Shown one piece after another: positions 34,201 to 50,100 of a DNA stretch of 64,000 bases. How positions within the stretch are numbered: position 1 is the first letter of the stretch; each line of letters begins with the position of its first letter. Origin of the DNA: Ramazzottius varieornatus (lineage: Eukaryota > Tardigrada > Eutardigrada > Parachela > Ramazzottiidae); the NCBI GenBank assembly GCA_001949185.1, contig BDGG01000010.1, positions 1,311,773-1,375,772 of the forward strand. The letters run 5' to 3'. Both the position numbers and the translations under genes were made by a program. Below the pieces are notes generated by a model that saw only the letters and a program-made list of their open reading frames with translations, searched no databases and was not told where the DNA came from.

Positions 34201-37200
34201 CCGCTGTAGAACTTCCTTACAGCAAGCCTTGCTTACAGAGTACCTCCAGGCTCTTCAGCTCTCGTTTTCGCTACTTCACAGCCGCTCGTATTTCTTATGC
34301 TGGTACCACCTCGTAAAAAAACGTCCATCTTGTTCTTTCGCGGCGTACTTCATAGCTTACCCATTGCTCTACCGGAAAGTCGACCCAGATTACGCGATAC
34401 AGTTTTGAGTCTCCGACGGATCAGCTGTAAACTAATCAGCCGGCCTTTAGCGTTCTTCGGTTTCACTCTTCTTGATCGTTCGAACTTCAGACTGAGGACA
34501 TTGTTGTTGAATTTTGGATACTCTTGGGATTTTTGCGCTCTTGATTGATGGGGAAAATATTTGACCTGGAATGATATCTCAGTAGCGCCGAAAGAAAAAA
34601 ATGGGAAGATCGATCAAAGTAGGATTTACGAATGTTGGATTTTCCTTCGGCCTCGTGTTATTATTGCCTTCGAGTTTATTTGTTGAACGCCCTTCGTCTG
34701 GATATGAGGGGTCTTTAAAACAACAAACAGTACTGTATCTTTGGACATTATATCAGTTTTTCTGTTTACAGGCCCTGGATACGGACCGGGAAGGATTACA
34801 AAAGCTGAAGAAGACCGTCAAGGCTATCGGCAATTCTGGCACGGGTATGCTCATTAATAATAAATAATTCCTCCTACTCGGCTCGATAATTTCGGAAGGC
34901 GGACAGTTTGGCTGTTCGGAACGACCAATTTTGAATGCCTAGAAAACTCACAGCCGCTTTTTTCATCTCACGAGAAGCAGTCAGAAGACCGGCCAGAGGT
35001 TTTCTGCACCTGCATGCACGAACCCACAGCATACGCAAGGGTTCGCGTATGCAGGTTTTTGAAGGACGGTTGCTTTTGTGTACGAGCTTCATAGCGATGC
35101 AGGGAAGTTTTATCTCTGCTTTCCGACATTGGACTTCTGTTCTTGTAGCTTTGAGTATCAGTGAAGCGGAGTTTGCACAATGTCTAAAAAATCTCGGGGA
35201 GATTGCGCTGACAAACGATGATCACCAGCCGGAGGCCCTCGGTAATTCTGTGCCCCTGCAATAAAGAAGCTCTGTGGACGGACACAAAAGAAATTTGAGT
35301 ATTTGAGTATGACATGCCATGTTGATATGTTCGTTGCTACAGGCAAAGGGTTCATCAATTTTGCTGGCTTGATGGATGCTGTCACGAAGCATTCCAGAGC
35401 AATGGTATGTTGTTGGCTCAAGGGCAGCTAACGTTGAATTACCCGTCAGGTTATTCACAGCTCGTACCCGCAAAGTGTCACTGGTCGCCCCTCTCATCTT
35501 TTGCCCTTTTTTGCAGTACCAAACCTTCACAAACTTGTTCCTGTACCCGCTGGACACATTGTTGAAAAATGAGTCACTGGCATCGAAAGGCGTAAGCAAG
35601 ACATTCGGAAACAATCCGCAATATTATTAATTTTTACCGTTCATTGTTTTTGTAGGACCTGAAGAAGGCCATTGACAAGGCATGGAAGGACTATGAAGTC
35701 AAGTCGTAAGTGGCTGAATATTTTACCGGCTGGTTTGACCTCCTTTGCTCAAGCTGTTTTTCCTTGATGATACAGTACCAAGGTCGAGAAGGAGAAAAAG
35801 CAAAACCTGAAAGAAAGCGGCCAGGCAAAAAACGACTATGTTACGCCAGCCGAGGTACGTTGCGATGGTAGTACCTTCCATCATCTGGTGTACCAGTTCG
35901 TTAACGACTCATTTGCGGTGAATGCAACCGTGAAAGTCTGACTTGTGTCTTCTCTGGGTAGTTGGCTGACGAGCTGTTGGAAGAACGCCGCATGTTTCAG
36001 CTGCAGATGTGCGAGGTGAGGTTCTAACGCAAACATGTCATAGTTTTGAGCTGTGTGACTATAGGGTAGTAATTTATTCGTACATTTTACTTTATTGCAG
36101 TGTTTGATCAAGGAAAACGACATTCGTTCACGCAAAGGAGTAGACCTGTTGAGTCATCTCATCGAGTATTATTACGCTTTGTTGGGGTAAGAAAACGACT
36201 TTAGTGCGTAATTACGCCGTCCATAGTCTCGCCCGTGACCATCAAAAGTCAGAAGTACCATGCTAAAAGCTTGACGGACCAGAATCCTAACTGTGCTGGT
36301 ATTGAACGTACCTGCATACATCTGAACTACACGAGCAAGTATGGGTCGAAGTATGCAGGTATAGGATAAGAACTATAGATCTCGCCCGCTGCTGCAGACT
36401 GCGAAGCCGTATTGTTTCGTAGGTATTTTGAGGATGGAATGAAGACGTTAAAAGATTATCAAAGTTTCATACACGACATTTCCGCCAAAGCACAAGAAAT
36501 GAAGAGCAAACAAGAAGAGGAAAAGAAGCAGCTGTATGAGATGCGGAAGTTGCTCAAGGGCGGATCCAACTCTGCGATTCTCCGCGACAAGACGGTAAAC
36601 GGCTGATTCTTCACCTTGTTTCTCACTCGTTAACGACTTTGGCGATAATTTATGTGAATAATTATTTATGGAACCGCAGTCGTCCGTTACCAACTTGGCC
36701 GCCACACCTGTCGTGACCAACGGAAATGCGCATACCGGTTACAACTTGCATCAACTGCAAGGAAATAAGTCTCATGGAACCAATAAGAAAGGAATCCTCT
36801 ACAAGAAATGCGAGAGCAAGATGAGAAGGAAACAATGGCAGAAAAGAAAGTGCGAAGTGAAGGGCGGTTTCTTGTCAGTTGCTCATAACGACGTAAGGAG
36901 AACCTGATTCAGTTTTACTACTTGTGTTATTGGTTTATCGTAACATAATTCTGATACCTATTGGTGCCATAACATTCACAGGAAACCAAATCACCTGTCA
37001 AGTTAAACCTGTTAACTTGTCAAGCAAAGGTATGTTTGAGAATCAAACGCACTCAACTAGGTCGTCGTTTAAGATACTCGGCCTTGAGCAGCGTCTTGTT
37101 CTCGCTTTACAGGTGGTCCTTGACGACAAGAGATGCTTCGACCTAGTGTCAAGTACGTTAATTACTCCATATAGTACCTCTTAAAGTCACGTTTGCATCT

Positions 37201-40200
37201 TAAAAGCTTCAAAAACGAAACCTTAAAGAGCGGCGAGCTTTTTGTTGATGCCGTTACGAACCTGCATACTGATTTCTACGTTGATGTGAAGCTCGAAGCG
37301 TATGCAGGGTTATGATGTATATTTTTCATCGTGGTTTCGGTGCGAATAAGACTGAATATTTCACCTTATTTTTGTAGAATTCCGGACCTATCATTTTCAA
37401 GCCGAGGACGAGCACGACAAAGATGTATGGTTGTCGGTCATCCTAAACAGTAAAGAGCAAGTCCTCCAGCAAGCCTTTGGCCGCGATGCCACGGAGAACC
37501 GAGGTCTCTCAGCCAATATCAGCGAAATACGAGACTCTGTAATTAAGCAAGTGCAAAAGCTACCAGGAAACAACCGGTGTTGTGACTGCGATGCTGAGAA
37601 AACAGGTGAGGTTCCCGCTTTCCTTGAAAGTCATACCGTCAGCTGTTTCATGAACTTCCTTGTTTGAATACAGATCTCACATGGCTCAGTACAAACTTTG
37701 GAGTGCTGACGTGCATAGAATGCTCCGGCGTACATCGCGAGTTGGGTGTCCATGTCTCACGAGTTCAGTCCCTGACACTGGATCATCTGGGAACTGGCCA
37801 GCTGCTACTAGCCCGATCAATGACTAACCTCCTCTTCAACCAAATATTCGAAAGCAGCGTGAACAACGTACAGAAGCCAACTGCAGCCAGCAGAATGTAC
37901 GTACCCAAATTATTCATTGGGCAGGAATAGAGCGGAAATAAAACGAGGCGTCGGCAAATGAATTTAGCCATATCATTTTCTCAAGTGGCGCACGCTCCCG
38001 GTCAATAACGTTGAAAATGTGTGCCACTTGGGAAAACAATTAAACTCGAAAAGATGGTTTTCTCGACCGGCGCACACTTTCAGATAGTAACATTGGATAC
38101 GTGCGTCACTTGAGGTAGCGATCAGGGTGAAACCGTTTGCCAACGTCCAAATATTGAATAAAATAAGTTAGAAAACTGCACGAACGAATGAGATGGACAG
38201 AAGTGGCTTGGAAGGTTTATTGATAAGCCTTGCTTGCAGGGAAGACCGCAACTTGTACATTCGAGCCAAGTATGTGGAAAGACGTTTTGTGACGCCGACC
38301 TGTCCAACAGACGATGTCCGCCAAGAAGCCCTGATGAATGCCTTGCACAATCGGCATCTCCACGGACTGGTTCAGCTTTTTGCTGAAGGTGTCGATCTTT
38401 CGGCATCGCTTGCTGATTCGGTTAGTTTGCATATGAAGTCAATTTCTGCCATTACACGCCATGTTTAATGTCAGGGCTTTGTTTAGGTCATTGACGAGAC
38501 GCCGCTGCACTTTCTGGTGCGTGCTGGCGAGGACGGGCTGACATTGGCGTGTGCTGACTTCATCATCCAGAACTGGTAAGACCGTCTTTCTAATGTCATT
38601 AAATGTAAGCACGACTGATGGGTTTTGAATGGTTTACAGTCGGAGCACCAACAGGACTGATCGAAATGGAAACACCGCCTTGCACCTCTGTGCTGAATTC
38701 AGCAGACCAGAAACGGCCAAGCTTCTCCTTCGCGCTTCGGCCCAGTGGAATCTGCCCAATAATGGCAGTGAAACAGCGCTGGATATTGCTCAGAGAAAAG
38801 GAAACAGCCGCATCGTCGAACTGGTACGTAGGAACAACGGCAGAAAAATGGTCGAATTCGAACTCCGATCCACTCGCAATTCGAAACTTCAAACTGACAG
38901 AAACCTACAAAAACGAAATCATCACTCTAACTGAGCCGGTTTTTTTGTGGAATATCTCTTTCTGATATCGAGCTGTTCTTTCTTGTAATAATAGCAGAAT
39001 AGCAGTTATTGATCTGCAAGTAAGGGTTGATGAGTTTTATCGGTCATGATGTGTTGCAGTTTCAGTACGCACAAACCGGAAAGAAGGAAATGTTCGACAA
39101 CGTTGATGTTGATTGGACACTGTTCGACGTAAGTCCAAAGCTTCACTTTCTCCGCTGCTGGACACAGCTTTCAGTTTTGGGTATATCGCAGTTGGACATC
39201 ATACTTTTTCCGTAGGATGAGTTCGCCTTCGATAACGGCGATTACAGCGATGACGAAGCCGAAGGTTCCGAGTTTGGCAACGGTTCCTCCCGTCGCTCCT
39301 TCCGCACAGCCCGGACGCCCAACCAAATCGCTGCTCTGGGCAGCAGCTATCCCTCCTCCACTCTGCTAAAGAACAGCCAAACGACCAACCTGCACACCAT
39401 CACCAACACTGCCAGTTCCTCTTCCATCCACAAAGCGCCTCTGGTCAGTTCCATCTCCATGATGGCGCCTCCCAGCAACCCCAAGTCCACCTTTACCTCC
39501 TTCACGCCGCTACAGCGTAAAGAGTCGACCAATACTCAGCCCTCCAACTACTCTGCACAACCCCGTGAGCCTGTAGAACCGGTGAAGTTGATCAAGAAAC
39601 ATTCCGCTCCTGCCAAGGACCTCCATACAGACGGTGAGAATATAAGGCACCCGGTGAGTGAGAAACGCACGACGGTCGTGGTCGATCCGCGGCACCTGAG
39701 AGCCACATCAGACCCAAAGACTGTCCAGGAAATGGTCCGTGCCGGATCGGATATGCCTAGCCTACCTGTCAAGACCAAATACTCAAACACTTCTGCGTTA
39801 CATGGACAGAGCAACGACAACCTGTCCAGTGCTGGTATTTATCCTTCCGGCTCAGATAGCCGACAGTATCTGGATAACGGTGGTGTGCTGAAGCCTAAAC
39901 CGCCACCTCGAAGACGAGAGGGTTTTAGAAGGTGCAAAGCCTTATTCGACTGTGAAGCCGACCATCCAGGTAATTTCCATAATTCCTTCCATTTCTGTTC
40001 TTGTGTTGCTGATGTTGTTTCCATCATTCATCTTCAGATGAACTGTCGTTCAGAGCCGGCGATATCATCCAGATAATAAACACCCAAACCGATGACGAGA
40101 ACTGGATGGTAAGTGTGACAGTACAGTAGAACTTTCAGTATTGAATCCAACCGTTCTTCCTCTTTCAGGAAGGGATGATTGAGACGGCAAACGGTGTTGT

Positions 40201-40252
40201 CAAGCGTGGACTGTTCCCCGTTTCCTTCGTGCACATGTTACCAGATACGTGA
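28229..40252 (+). CDS. ASAP: ASAP-type ArfGAP (BAR, PH, ArfGAP, ankyrin, SH3), 22 exons, 1030 aa
   Basis: A GTPase-activating protein for Arf small GTPases, acting at membranes, focal adhesions and the actin cytoskeleton. Exons: 28229-28393, 34772-34844, 35149-35241, 35343-35404, 35517-35591, 35656-35705, 35776-35854, 35962-36015, 36101-36186, 36423-36594, 36680-36892, 36982-37029, 37113-37152, 37378-37605, 37674-37896, 38240-38420, 38487-38575, 38640-38823, 39060-39128, 39216-39969, 40038-40108, 40169-40252. Domain order is the full family order: BAR (to about 300), PH (about 340-425), ArfGAP with a CxxC-x16-CxxC zinc finger (from about 471) and the family Arg in IECSGVHRELG, ankyrin repeats (about 555-705), a Ser/Pro-rich linker, and a C-terminal SH3 ending in FPVSFVHML. 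Intron 1 is 6.4 kb, far longer than the others. The donor at 38421 (GTTAGT) is weaker than usual. Poly(A) signal AATAAA at about 40448. Confidence 0.95.
32077..32226 (+). CDS. Candidate alternative first exon of ASAP
   Basis: An ATG-initiated 50-codon frame, rich in Ser, Gly, Arg and Tyr (for example SRRRSGNFSNSLYGSFPAGS), ends at a strong donor, GCT|GTAAGT, in phase 0. ASAP exon 2 also starts in phase 0, so splicing to 34772 would give an isoform with a different N-terminus. An AT-rich TATATTAATTAAAAT lies about 25 nt upstream. There is no homology to confirm it. Confidence 0.4.
32925..32956. repeat. Tandem 16-mer, two copies
   Basis: TATATTACTGAATAAA occurs twice head to tail without mismatch, within intron 1 of ASAP. 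Confidence 0.85.
34998..35057. repeat. Family B hairpin, ASAP intron 2
   Basis: The arms CACCTGCATGC and GCGTATGCAGGT enclose a loop with its own short inverse pair, GAACCC...GGGTTC. It lies inside the intron 34845-35148. Confidence 0.7.
36308..36362. repeat. Family B hairpin, ASAP intron 9
   Basis: TACCTGCATAC and GTATGCAGGTA are exact inverses about 33 nt apart. The element lies in the intron 36187-36422. Confidence 0.8.
37258..37314. repeat. Family B hairpin, ASAP intron 13
   Basis: AACCTGCATAC and GTATGCAGGGTT are inverse arms about 34 nt apart, in the intron 37153-37377. Confidence 0.78.
37947..38148. repeat. Composite family A element, two hairpins within one pair of ends
   Basis: The left end GGCGTCGGCAAATGA is an imperfect inverse of the right end GTTTGCCAACGTCC. 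Inside are two successive family cores: CAAGTGGCGCACG...GTGTGCCACTTG, then ACCGGCGCACAC...GTGCGTCACTTG. It makes up most of the intron 37897-38239 of ASAP. Confidence 0.78.
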
Positions 40253-40824
40253 CGCTAACTGTTTAACCGTTACCTGTACAAACCACTTGTTGATTCTTTT
40301 TAGTTGTTTAAAACCCGTGCGAAAGTCCGTTTCTAGAAGTGTCCCTGTTGAAAAGTTGTACATAGGTTTGTTCTGAGCTTCTATCAAGAACTAGTTTACA
40401 AAGTTACATGGTTGTCACTCGTCACTGCGATTCCACACTTAACCGGATAATAAACAAAGAGAAATTTTTATTAGCAGTTTCCATCTTAGACAACGTCAGC
40501 GAAAAGGTTTTCAAGGAGCGAACAAACATTTTTTTTCTCGTTTTTCGCAGACAATCCAAAGCAGAAAGCTACCGAAGTAGAATAACGGATAATGTTTTTT
40601 CAATGTTCTCATGGCGTGGGCGAGGGGCGAATTTTCTGAACTGGTAGGCTAATCCTACACGAATGGTACAGAGAGAGAGGGAACAAAACAAAGGGGAAAA
40701 CGAAACAATTTTTTGTCGGACAATTTATGGGAGAGAGACACGTGTTTTTTTTTGAAAATTCACAAGCTTTTTATTTGGTGGAAAAGAGGTCTTTTTTTCG
40801 TCTTCCAGTCCAATCCAGCGATCT
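40253..40824. terminator. Convergent 3' UTR region of ASAP and PABP
   Basis: An AATAAA at about 40448 on the plus strand serves ASAP. Its inverse TTTATT at about 40770 serves the minus-strand PABP, about 50 nt past the PABP stop. No gene is seen between them. Confidence 0.6.
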
Positions 40825-46020
<5,196 letters not shown>

Positions 46021-46082
46021 GTAAGTACCTCCTGTAAGAAATCTGGGGTCTGAGTCAGTGGCGTGATTCGTCTCATTTACAG
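46021..46082 (+). other. Intron in the RPL6 5' UTR
   Basis: GTAAGTACC at 46021 and TCTCATTTACAG ending at 46082 delimit a 62-nt intron that stops six bases before the RPL6 ATG. A leader intron close to the start is common in ribosomal protein genes. Confidence 0.65.
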
Positions 46083-46088
46083 ATCACC

Positions 46089-46871
46089 ATGCCGGAAGCG
46101 AAGGAGAACAAGGCTAGACAGCCCCGCAACTATGCATTGCCATCTGGTATTATGCGTTTCTCCAAGAGTGCCATGTACAAGAAGCGAGCTATCCACAAGA
46201 TGAAGAAGGTGGGCCAGAAGCCCAAAACTGCCAAAGAACAACCCTCCAAGACGGTGGAGAAGCAAATCAAAGGTGACAAGAACGGAGGCACCCGTCAGGT
46301 GTTGAAGAGCAAGGGGCCTCGCTTCTACCCCACCGAAGATCGACGTGGAAGACGCAACCACATTCGCCGCAAGACGGTGGATAACAGAGAAAAGAAGCCC
46401 ACCAGGCACTCCAAGAAGCTCCGTAGCACCCTCACTCCAGGTACAGTTGTCATCCTTCTGGCTGGACGTCATAAGGGAAAGCGAGTTGTTCTCCTGAAGC
46501 AACTTGACTCTGGCCTCCTGCTGGTAACTGGACCTTGGAAAGTGAACGGTTGCCCCATGCGTCGCATCAACCAGCGTTACGTGATCGCCACCAAGACGAA
46601 GTTGGACATTTCCAAAGTCAGCTTGAACACCAACATTAACGACGCTTACTTCCGAAGGATCCGCGCCAAGGCTTCGAAAGACGCTGGCATCTTCGACCAG
46701 AAGAAGGAAGACTACAAACCATCGAACCAACGTGTGGAAGATCAAGTGTCCGTCGACAAGCAGATTCTGGACGCCATCAAAGCCAGCCCAGATGGCAAGA
46801 GTCTTCGAGGTTACTTGTCTACCTATTTCCAGCTGAAGAATAAGGAGTTCCCTCATCAAATGGTTTTCTAA
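46089..46871 (+). CDS. RPL6: 60S ribosomal protein L6 (eL6), single coding exon, 260 aa
   Basis: A structural protein of the large ribosomal subunit. The uninterrupted 260-codon frame starts MPEAKENKARQPRNYALPSG. It carries the eL6 core: SGIMRFSKSAMYKKRAIHKM, then LTPGTVVILLAGRHKGKRVV, GLLLVTGPWKVNGCPMRRIN and RYVIATKTKLDIS. The C-terminal end is KSLRGYLSTYFQLKNKEFPH. The N-terminal basic extension is shorter than in vertebrates (human 288 aa). The coding sequence is intronless, and a 62-nt intron lies in the 5' UTR. The gene converges with KIF13, 232 nt away. Confidence 0.97.
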   Translation: MPEAKENKARQPRNYALPSGIMRFSKSAMYKKRAIHKMKKVGQKPKTAKEQPSKTVEKQIKGDKNGGTRQVLKSKGPRFYPTEDRRGRRNHIRRKTVDNREKKPTRHSKKLRSTLTPGTVVILLAGRHKGKRVVLLKQLDSGLLLVTGPWKVNGCPMRRINQRYVIATKTKLDISKVSLNTNINDAYFRRIRAKASKDAGIFDQKKEDYKPSNQRVEDQVSVDKQILDAIKASPDGKSLRGYLSTYFQLKNKEFPHQMVF

Positions 46872-47103
46872 ACGTAAAACTTTCTCCTTGTGTAGGACTG
46901 TCGTCATTATGTAGTATGGTTTTAGTAAAAAGATAAAGATCAAGCCAGAATTCTGTCGGATAAAACTGAAACATAAATCAGGAATATCTGAGACGAACAT
47001 TCACAAGATAAAACAGGAAATTAATCTAGACAGTCATGCCGAAGAAATCTATCACACAAAATTATCAAGGAAGACGTCGAAGAGGAAAGCTTGACAGGCT
47101 GGG
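46872..47103. other. Convergent 3' region of RPL6 and KIF13
   Basis: 232 nt between two stop codons. No additional feature is seen. Confidence 0.5.
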
Positions 47104-50100
47104 CTACTTTTTGCTTTTTCTGCGTTTGGCATGAGAGGCAGGGGCTGCCTTAATACTAGCAGGAGTAAGAGTTTCTTTGACTGTAGAAGCACGGGAAGCT
47201 GTCGAAGGAACGGAATGGCGGGTTGCTTTGGAGTTTCCGTTTTCTTTGGGGAATAGGCTCGACGGCTTCTCAGAAGGCGTGCTTGGGGTGGCCTTCTGTT
47301 TGCGATCCATCGTGCTCGTAAGGTTTGCCAGAGGCGCGATTTGAGCCGGTCGAACGAAGAGACCGTGACGATCGGGACAGGAGAAGTAACGGCGATCGTT
47401 CGCGCATCCGTCATGCTTACCTGGAACAGATCAAGGTTAGGACTGAATACTTCAGGCCTTGGAAACAAACATATTCTGACGAAAACAATGAAAAATGTCG
47501 TAGAACTTACCAAAAGGTCCGTCGAGCTCGACTCCAGCCCAGGTACCAGGACCGAACACCGTTTCTCCGCAGTACCTAATGGTACCGGGCGAGCCGTTAC
47601 GCAGGAGAGTGACTCGAGATCCGATAGCAGGTGATGGGCAGCAGTCACCGGAAAGACTGGACTGAAAAGAAGCTCCATCGGACGAATCTGTAAGATACAT
47701 TCGTTAAATCCAGAGCGAAAGGACGTTATGTTCAGCCTATTCTGTGCATACCAAGAGAATAGATGCTGGTCCGAGGATCGAAGTTCTCCTCGTCATTCTG
47801 CTTTAGTTCCTCGAAAGGTTTCTTTATAACCGAGGAAGCTTCTGGAGCGCTAGCCAGAACCTGCTCCTCGACGCTGTCATGGTCTTCCACGTTCGTTGTC
47901 TGTAGAAGCTCGATGTCGGTGACATCGTCGAAAGGTACCTCCCTTACGACGAGCTCGGCTTCGCCGTGTTTCTGGTCGGGAAACTTACTGTCCAGTTCAG
48001 GTGAGACATTTGAGCTTCTTCCTGAGCTGGCATCCGACAGAGAGGACTGCGTGTTGGTCTGAGATCCGATGCCGCTGGACAGCGCGCTCAGGCTCGCACT
48101 ATTCTGCATGTCCGGTTTGACAAAAGGCGACTCCAAGCCCTCCAAGGGTTCACCGGAAGCGTGCGAATGCAGGCTATGAGAACTGTCATACTGTACTTCG
48201 CTAATGCAATGCGGTACTTTCTCGTCTGCCTGGTGTTCTCCGTGCTGATCTTCCACCACCGGTAGCATGCGGCTTGCATGACCAAACTTGGAGGGCGTAG
48301 GTGTGTAGATTTCATGCGAAGAACTGGGAGCTGTTTGAAAGAGTAATGTTAGAGGTCGACCACATTTTGTAACGTCGGAAGACACGAACAAGGACAGACG
48401 TACATAAGCTTCCCACCACCGAGCGGATGTTCAAAAATGTTGGACGATCTGTGCAGATTACAAACAGCTGTTAGCGCACCACACCTTCCGGTTTCATATC
48501 TGAAGGCTATGATCCTTAAACTTACTTCTCAACGACGCTCTCTTGTCACCGTTAACGTTGGAAGAGAGATCCACTTGGGAGGATGCAGCATCTACGGACT
48601 GTCTGTCCCGCGCGTTGGAAACTATCTCCGAGGAGCGCGAGAACTGTAAAAGATTAACAGCTGTAAGCTTCGCCCGTCGAACGTGATGTCATACAATATT
48701 GATCAATGTGGTCATAACTGTCATGCCGTCGCAGTGTGACTTACGTGTTGGCCGATGCCCATAGGTACGCTCGTGGTCTTCCGCAGTCGCTTGCCGGCTT
48801 GCACCTCCAACTCTTTGATCTTCAACGCCTGGCGATCGCGTTCGTGTTTCAGAAGGATCTCCACACTCAGGACGTTACGAAGGTACAGATCGATGTACGA
48901 TTCGCCGTTTAGCGTGGATGAGTCGGAAGCAGCAGCTAACAGAGCCAACTGTGTTCGATCTTCCGTCTCCTCGGAAGCCTGAAATAAGCCGGATGATCAG
49001 ACATGCTCTACGTGACTAATTCCGAAGCATTGGGTTGAGTTCACCTTTGGCAGACTGGATACAACTTGGTAAGTCACGCCGGTATGTTGTAAGCTTTTGG
49101 CTCTGCCGGACAACTTCTGGAAGACAGAGTAGATCATGGAGTTGCGCTTCCGGACAATGCTTATGCAAAGTCGTTTGCGAAGGAACAAGTCAACGGGAGC
49201 TGGATGAGTGAGACGGACGATCGCTCTAACAACCAAGTAGACGAAGCGATCTTGTTGAGTGACGCAGTTCAGCGCGGGAGAATCGTGCCGAGATGAGTCC
49301 CAGGAAAATGTACCCTCGGCCTAGTTGCGATGCAAATATTCAATCGTAACGAGGAACCGTCACTGTCTTGTAAACTGCTGAAACTTACCTTTTCATTATC
49401 GGTCCTAATGGAGGGAAGATCGATCATGCTCAAGTTCTTCTCACGCGGAAGTTCGGTAGCTGCGCCGACCACCAGGTACTGGCCACTGAGAGGCGTGTAT
49501 GTGCGGACATCGTCGGGTTGGAGGTCCATGTAAAGCACAGGCAAGTGCATTTCCACTCCGTCCGGGGGAGCCCTGATGAGAAGTCAGCTCTTTAGTGAAG
49601 CATCAAATAACTGGACCCGGTACGGTCATACAATCTAAACTAGAAGTGCAACCTTCTTACCCTTGTGCTGGAGCTCCGGGAATGCCACTGTCTGCAGTAG
49701 GAACATGAACCGAACTCAGCTCTTCCGACCATGTCAACAACTGGTCATGCAAATTTCTCTCGCGTTCCACTTCCGCCTCAGTTTTCGCTGAAGAAAAAGA
49801 TTTTATTTTTTGTTTGACCTGAGGTGGTCTCTCTGTACTTACAAGTCTTCTCGGCGAGCTTTTCGAGTTCTTTCTCTAGGTGAACGCGTCGCTTTCTTAG
49901 TACAGCCTCCCATTTGCTGCGCAGTGTCTTCAGATCTTCCTCCTGGTAAGAATCGAGACCTCTTTGCTGAGCCAAGTCCCGTTCCTCGATTGACCCAATA
50001 GCGCAGCTAACTATCGAGTCGACATTCACGGGCAGAAAGCCACCCTTCGGCGACGGCGTCACTTTTACCCGGATGTGGCGTTGCTGGCCTTGACGGAGCT

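Larger units (their letters stand above)
28394..34771 (+). other. Intron 1 of ASAP gene (6.4 kb)
   Basis: The interval between the first two ASAP exons. Apart from a candidate alternative first exon at 32077-32226 and a 16-bp tandem duplication at 32925-32956, I see no supported gene on either strand. Its size, against about 70 nt for most other introns here, suggests it holds regulatory sequence. Confidence 0.6.

Noticed and set aside
46077-47000. 307-codon minus-strand open frame over RPL6
   Set aside because: It is the antisense of the RPL6 exon. The plus-strand frame is a clear eL6 protein, and the minus frame has no family features.
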